Source: OMOG01 sp041485845
Lineage (GTDB): Bacteria > Acidobacteriota > Terriglobia > Bryobacterales > Bryobacteraceae
Direction of reading: 5' to 3'
DNA: 6,495 nt
NCBI GenBank assembly: GCA_041485845.1
Contig: JBGPKH010000528.1
Span: 1 to 6,495, forward strand
Shown: positions 4,430 through 6,495 of the stretch, one piece after another
Layout: the number at the start of each line of letters is the position of its first letter
Numbering within the stretch: position 1 is the first letter of the stretch
Position numbers and translations under genes: made by a program
The notes under the pieces: model-generated
What the model saw: only the letters and a program-made list of their open reading frames with translations
Databases searched by the model: none
Told to the model about the DNA's origin: nothing

Positions 4430-4822
4430 CTAACACAAAACCTGGCGGCGAGAGAGCAGCGCTTCGGTTTCGGGCTTGGTGAGGACCCACAAGCCGTAGA
4501 TTCCCAGTGCCGTCCCGAAGGGAATATGCAGCAGATCGAGCGCCGAGATCACGATCATAAACACGCGCGACCAGGACGCCATCTTCAGCAGTCCGATGCC
4601 GCCGATCAACCCGGGCAGCGAGAAGATCGCGATCACGATGGCGACGATGCCGCCGATTCCGCCCAGGATCGGCACGGCGGCCGCCGCATCCGGAGCGTGG
4701 TCCGACATGCTGACGATGCTGGCGAGACCGCCGAAGACGACGAGCACGATCAGGGCGCCCAACACGCCAAGCGATCCCAGAGCCACGTGCAGTATGCCCA
4801 CGACCTTGATGTGCGTCTCCAT
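4430..4822 (-). CDS. Small multi-pass membrane protein, 130 aa
   Basis: The frame runs from ATG 4822 to TAG 4430-4432, with a strong GGGAGGA ribosome binding site just upstream, in the 11-bp gap after the sheath-protein gene. Three or four membrane segments are visible, at about 7-37, 50-78 (probably two, split at SLPG 68-71) and 85-114. They are connected by a short polar Ala-rich loop (SMSDHAPDAAAA, 38-49). Near the C-terminus PFGTALGIYGLWVL is a motif often seen in small bacterial membrane proteins of unknown function. A charged tail ends in a lone cysteine (RQVLC). No enzymatic motif is seen. Co-transcription with the sheath-like gene could mean a membrane partner, but the association may be only positional. 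A much longer frame continues upstream of this ATG, antisense or out of frame to the sheath gene, and is not supported. Confidence 0.8.
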   Translation of the reverse strand: METHIKVVGILHVALGSLGVLGALIVLVVFGGLASIVSMSDHAPDAAAAVPILGGIGGIVAIVIAIFSLPGLIGGIGLLKMASWSRVFMIVISALDLLHIPFGTALGIYGLWVLTKPETEALLSRRQVLC

Positions 4823-4833
4823 GATTCCTCCCG

Positions 4834-6183
4834 CTACGCCCAGCGTCCGGCCAGGGGCGCGACAGGCGACGCTATGGATTGAAAACGCGCCAGCTTCACG
4901 CGATCGCTTCCCTTGATCGAGATCAGCGGCATCAGGCCGCCGGAGAGCAGCAGGTCCACGGCTTCTTCGGTGAGCAGAACTTCCGCGCAGGGTTTCAGCT
5001 CCGCTTCGATATCGTTCCGGTATACGTGTGCCGGCAGCCCGGTGATATCGCTCACTTGGCCGGGCCGCATCTCCCAGCCGGATCGCGTGAAGGCCTCGCC
5101 CAGCAGGTAGACGCACGCGATCGCCGGATTGCCCCACAGGTAGCGCTCGTGCTCCGGCGTCGCGGGCATCTCCTCGAACGCGAACCGTTCGGTAGCATCG
5201 GTCTTTTCGCCATACGGCAGGCGCAGCAGGAAGCGCGGCATGGCGAGCCCGATCCAGCGGGCGTCGGCCGAACGGCGAAGGGAATCGAACACGGGCGTCA
5301 GCCCGACCACCTCCGGCGCCACTCCGGCGACCAGCGGCGCACCGGCCGCCCGCGCAAGGGCTGCGATCTGCGCGAGCACAGCCGCGTGCTGCGGCCCAAA
5401 GGAATAGAGTCCCGCCACTACCCCCCACGGAACTCCGCCCGAGATGCCGACGGTCTCTTCCACGAGGACGCGACGCAATGCCGCCAGTCCTTCCGCGGCG
5501 ATCAACTCGGCCTGGGGCATGTCCCACATGTAGATCTTCAGGCTCACTCCAGTCTCCAAGCGGCGGGTCAGAAAGAACAGACCGCGCCAGGCCGCTTCGA
5601 TCTCCTGGAATGCCGGCTGATGGAGGATGCCGCGCATTTCGCCGGTGATCGCGGCGTCGGTCTGCCGGATCCATTCCGGCTGGCGCGGGTCGGGCTTAGG
5701 CTCGGCGTAGGGCGCCACGATGTCGTGCAGCAGGGCATCCCAGGCGTTGCGGTTAGCGGGGGCCGCCGCCGCGGCCGGTTGCTCGCCGATCATCATGCTC
5801 AACAGATCCGCCCCGCCAATGTTGGGTGTCGGGGAAGCCGACGGCAGCATGCCGCCATCCTCCAGTTGTTCCCGCAGGTTGCGCAGCGACTGGAACGGGG
5901 CCAGCCGTTCGTACAGCCGATCCGGATGGAAGTCGTCGATCTCGCGGAAGCCAATGGCCAGCGGCGCTTTGGCAAATTCCAGCCGGACTTCGGGACCGAA
6001 GAGCGCCAGCACGTCGTCGAAATTGTCGCGGTCGATGGCCACGGGCTTGCGAATCCGGCTGGCGCCGCCGCTGAAATTGCCGGCCACGAGGATCCGAAAC
6101 GGTTCGTCGGAATCGGGCCGCGGCAGCGCCTGCGACTCTTCCTTCACATCGAACTGAACCGACGCTAGTGTAGTTCGAGCCAT
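4834..6183 (-). CDS. Fused TssB-TssC-like contractile sheath protein (T6SS VipA/VipB family)
   Basis: In type VI secretion and related contractile machines TssB and TssC assemble into a cytoplasmic sheath that drives an inner tube out of the cell. This single 449-aa protein carries both regions. Residues about 29-107 resemble TssB (FRILVAGNFSGG, PVAIDRDNFDDVL, FREIDDFHPDRLYERL, LRNLREQL). A linker rich in Ala, Pro and Gly follows (108-165). Residues about 168-449 resemble TssC (ILHQPAFQEIEAAWRGLFFL, ARWIGLAMPRFLLRLPYGEKT, HERYLWGNPAIACVYLLGEAF, LISIKGSDRVKLARFQSIASP). The usual TssC C-terminal region after the QS-motif (about 60 residues) is absent, and the N-terminal arm of TssC is replaced by the linker. 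Total size is well below TssB plus TssC (about 165 plus 490). The ATG at 6183 is chosen because further upstream the frame overlaps a regulator remnant on the other strand. There is no strong ribosome binding site. No other secretion gene is visible. Confidence 0.85.
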   Translation of the reverse strand: MARTTLASVQFDVKEESQALPRPDSDEPFRILVAGNFSGGASRIRKPVAIDRDNFDDVLALFGPEVRLEFAKAPLAIGFREIDDFHPDRLYERLAPFQSLRNLREQLEDGGMLPSASPTPNIGGADLLSMMIGEQPAAAAAPANRNAWDALLHDIVAPYAEPKPDPRQPEWIRQTDAAITGEMRGILHQPAFQEIEAAWRGLFFLTRRLETGVSLKIYMWDMPQAELIAAEGLAALRRVLVEETVGISGGVPWGVVAGLYSFGPQHAAVLAQIAALARAAGAPLVAGVAPEVVGLTPVFDSLRRSADARWIGLAMPRFLLRLPYGEKTDATERFAFEEMPATPEHERYLWGNPAIACVYLLGEAFTRSGWEMRPGQVSDITGLPAHVYRNDIEAELKPCAEVLLTEEAVDLLLSGGLMPLISIKGSDRVKLARFQSIASPVAPLAGRWA

Positions 6184-6192
6184 GGTACTTGA

Positions 6193-6221
6193 ACTGTAGC
6201 TCAACCGTGGGGCGGTCGCAA
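6193..6221 (-). promoter_or_regulatory. Weak candidate promoter of the sheath operon
   Basis: On the minus strand TTGCGA (complement of 6216-6221, 4 of 6) is followed after 17 bp by TACAGT (complement of 6193-6198, 4 of 6). The -10 ends only nine bases before the ATG at 6183, so the transcript would be nearly leaderless, in line with the missing Shine-Dalgarno. Such matches are common by chance. Confidence 0.3.
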
Positions 6222-6435
6222 CGGCGAAGAACGGTTGCAACGGTTGCCGACCCCGACCCCACTCGGCGGGAGCTTCTGGAACTGCTGGCGGCGAGGACCT
6301 TCCGGTCACGACGCCGGCGGAGTCGTTCCGCATGAGCCTGCCGGCGATCTCGCAGCACCTCAAAGTGCTGCGCGAAGCGGGCCTGGTGGAGGAGCAGCGC
6401 GAGGACGGTATCGCGTATACCGGCTCGTCCCGGAG
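6207..6435 (+). pseudogene. Frameshifted ArsR-family transcriptional regulator remnant
   Basis: ArsR-type regulators are small winged-helix repressors. Three frames must be joined to read this one. VADPDPTRRELLELLAA (from 6243) corresponds to the family's ADPTRRxLLxLL start. The reading then shifts near 6293 to give DLPVTTPAESFRMSLPAISQHLKVLREAGLVEEQRE, the recognition helix-turn-helix. A second shift near 6400 gives RYRVYRLVPE, the wing. Both shifts are explained by loss of a single G in a short G run. GACCCC is duplicated in tandem at 6249-6260, inserting an extra Asp-Pro in ADPTRR. No proper N-terminus is visible (the in-frame GTG at 6207 has no recognisable upstream match), and about 30 residues expected after the wing are missing. 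The next ATG (6455) begins an SRPBCC-like protein, the usual partner of this regulator type. Sequencing error could explain the shifts but not the missing C-terminus. Confidence 0.75.
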
Positions 6436-6454
6436 ATCACCTGGAGAGGAATCC

Positions 6455-6495
6455 ATGAAACGGGACATCCGTTTGGAAGTAGTCTATCCACACGC
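6455..6495 (+). CDS. SRPBCC/AHSA1-like protein, N-terminus only (3' cut by window edge)
   Basis: ATG at 6455 follows a good GGAGAGGA ribosome binding site (6442-6449) and encodes MKRDIRLEVVYPH before the window ends. Proteins of the AHSA1/SRPBCC superfamily, which bind hydrophobic ligands in a cavity, often begin with this pattern (MKRDI-LE--YPHP) and sit directly downstream of an ArsR-family regulator, exactly the context here. With 13 residues visible, the assignment depends mainly on that context and on the opening motif. Confidence 0.55.
   Translation, partial: MKRDIRLEVVYPH

Noticed and set aside
4823..5674. N-terminal extension of the 130-aa membrane protein to 414 aa
   Set aside because: The extension is an Arg/Gly-rich shadow in another frame of the sheath gene. 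The strong ribosome binding site directly before ATG 4822 and the abrupt change to membrane-like sequence mark the true start.
4879..6168. 429-codon forward open frame opposite the sheath gene
   Set aside because: It is antisense to the TssB-TssC-like gene, whose product has clear family motifs. The forward translation is rich in Arg, Gln, His and Gly without any recognisable domain, typical of a GC-rich shadow frame.
6184..6468. N-terminal extension of the sheath fusion to 544 aa
   Set aside because: The extra 95 residues have no sheath similarity and are antisense to the ArsR-like remnant. The TssB-like sequence begins shortly after ATG 6183.

Overview
The window is GC-rich bacterial DNA, probably chromosomal. 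The gene mix (an ECF sigma factor with an RskA-type anti-sigma, a fused T6SS-like sheath protein, a lysine-rich micro-peptide, palindromic intergenic repeats) and the protein style suggest an Acidobacteriota genome of the Solibacter/Bryobacter type. That assignment is inference from gene content; there is no rRNA or other marker here to confirm it.

Layout. (1) 2-439 (+) is the C-terminal third of the replicative helicase DnaB. It is followed by a short intergenic region with a 12-bp inverted repeat and a possible 37-codon ORF. (2) 672-1262 (-) is an unrecognised protein. It diverges, across only 27 bp, from a two-gene translationally coupled unit: a 91-aa unrecognised protein (1290-1565) and a MidA/NDUFAF7-type SAM-dependent methyltransferase (1562-2533). 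(3) 2626-2850 (-) is a tiny self-contained transcription unit with a sigma70-like promoter, a leader hairpin, a Shine-Dalgarno sequence, a 20-residue peptide that is half lysine, and a rho-independent terminator. (4) 2937-4359 (+) is an ECF sigma factor and its membrane anti-sigma factor, overlapping by ATGA, with a recognisable promoter. (5) 4359-4426 holds two inverted palindromic REP-like elements between convergent operons. (6) 4430-6183 (-) is a two-gene operon: a single 449-aa protein that fuses TssB-like and TssC-like contractile-sheath regions and lacks the usual TssC C-terminal part, then a 130-aa membrane protein 11 bp downstream. (7) 6207-6435 (+) is a frameshifted ArsR-family regulator remnant, followed by the start of an SRPBCC/AHSA1-like gene that runs off the window.

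How the genes work together. Sigma and anti-sigma form a regulatory switch. The coupled 91-aa protein and methyltransferase probably share a process. The sheath-like protein and small membrane protein are co-transcribed, but no other T6SS gene is visible. The ArsR/SRPBCC pair is a common two-gene arrangement, here with the regulator broken. The most unusual items are the lysine-rich micro-peptide unit and the compact sheath fusion.
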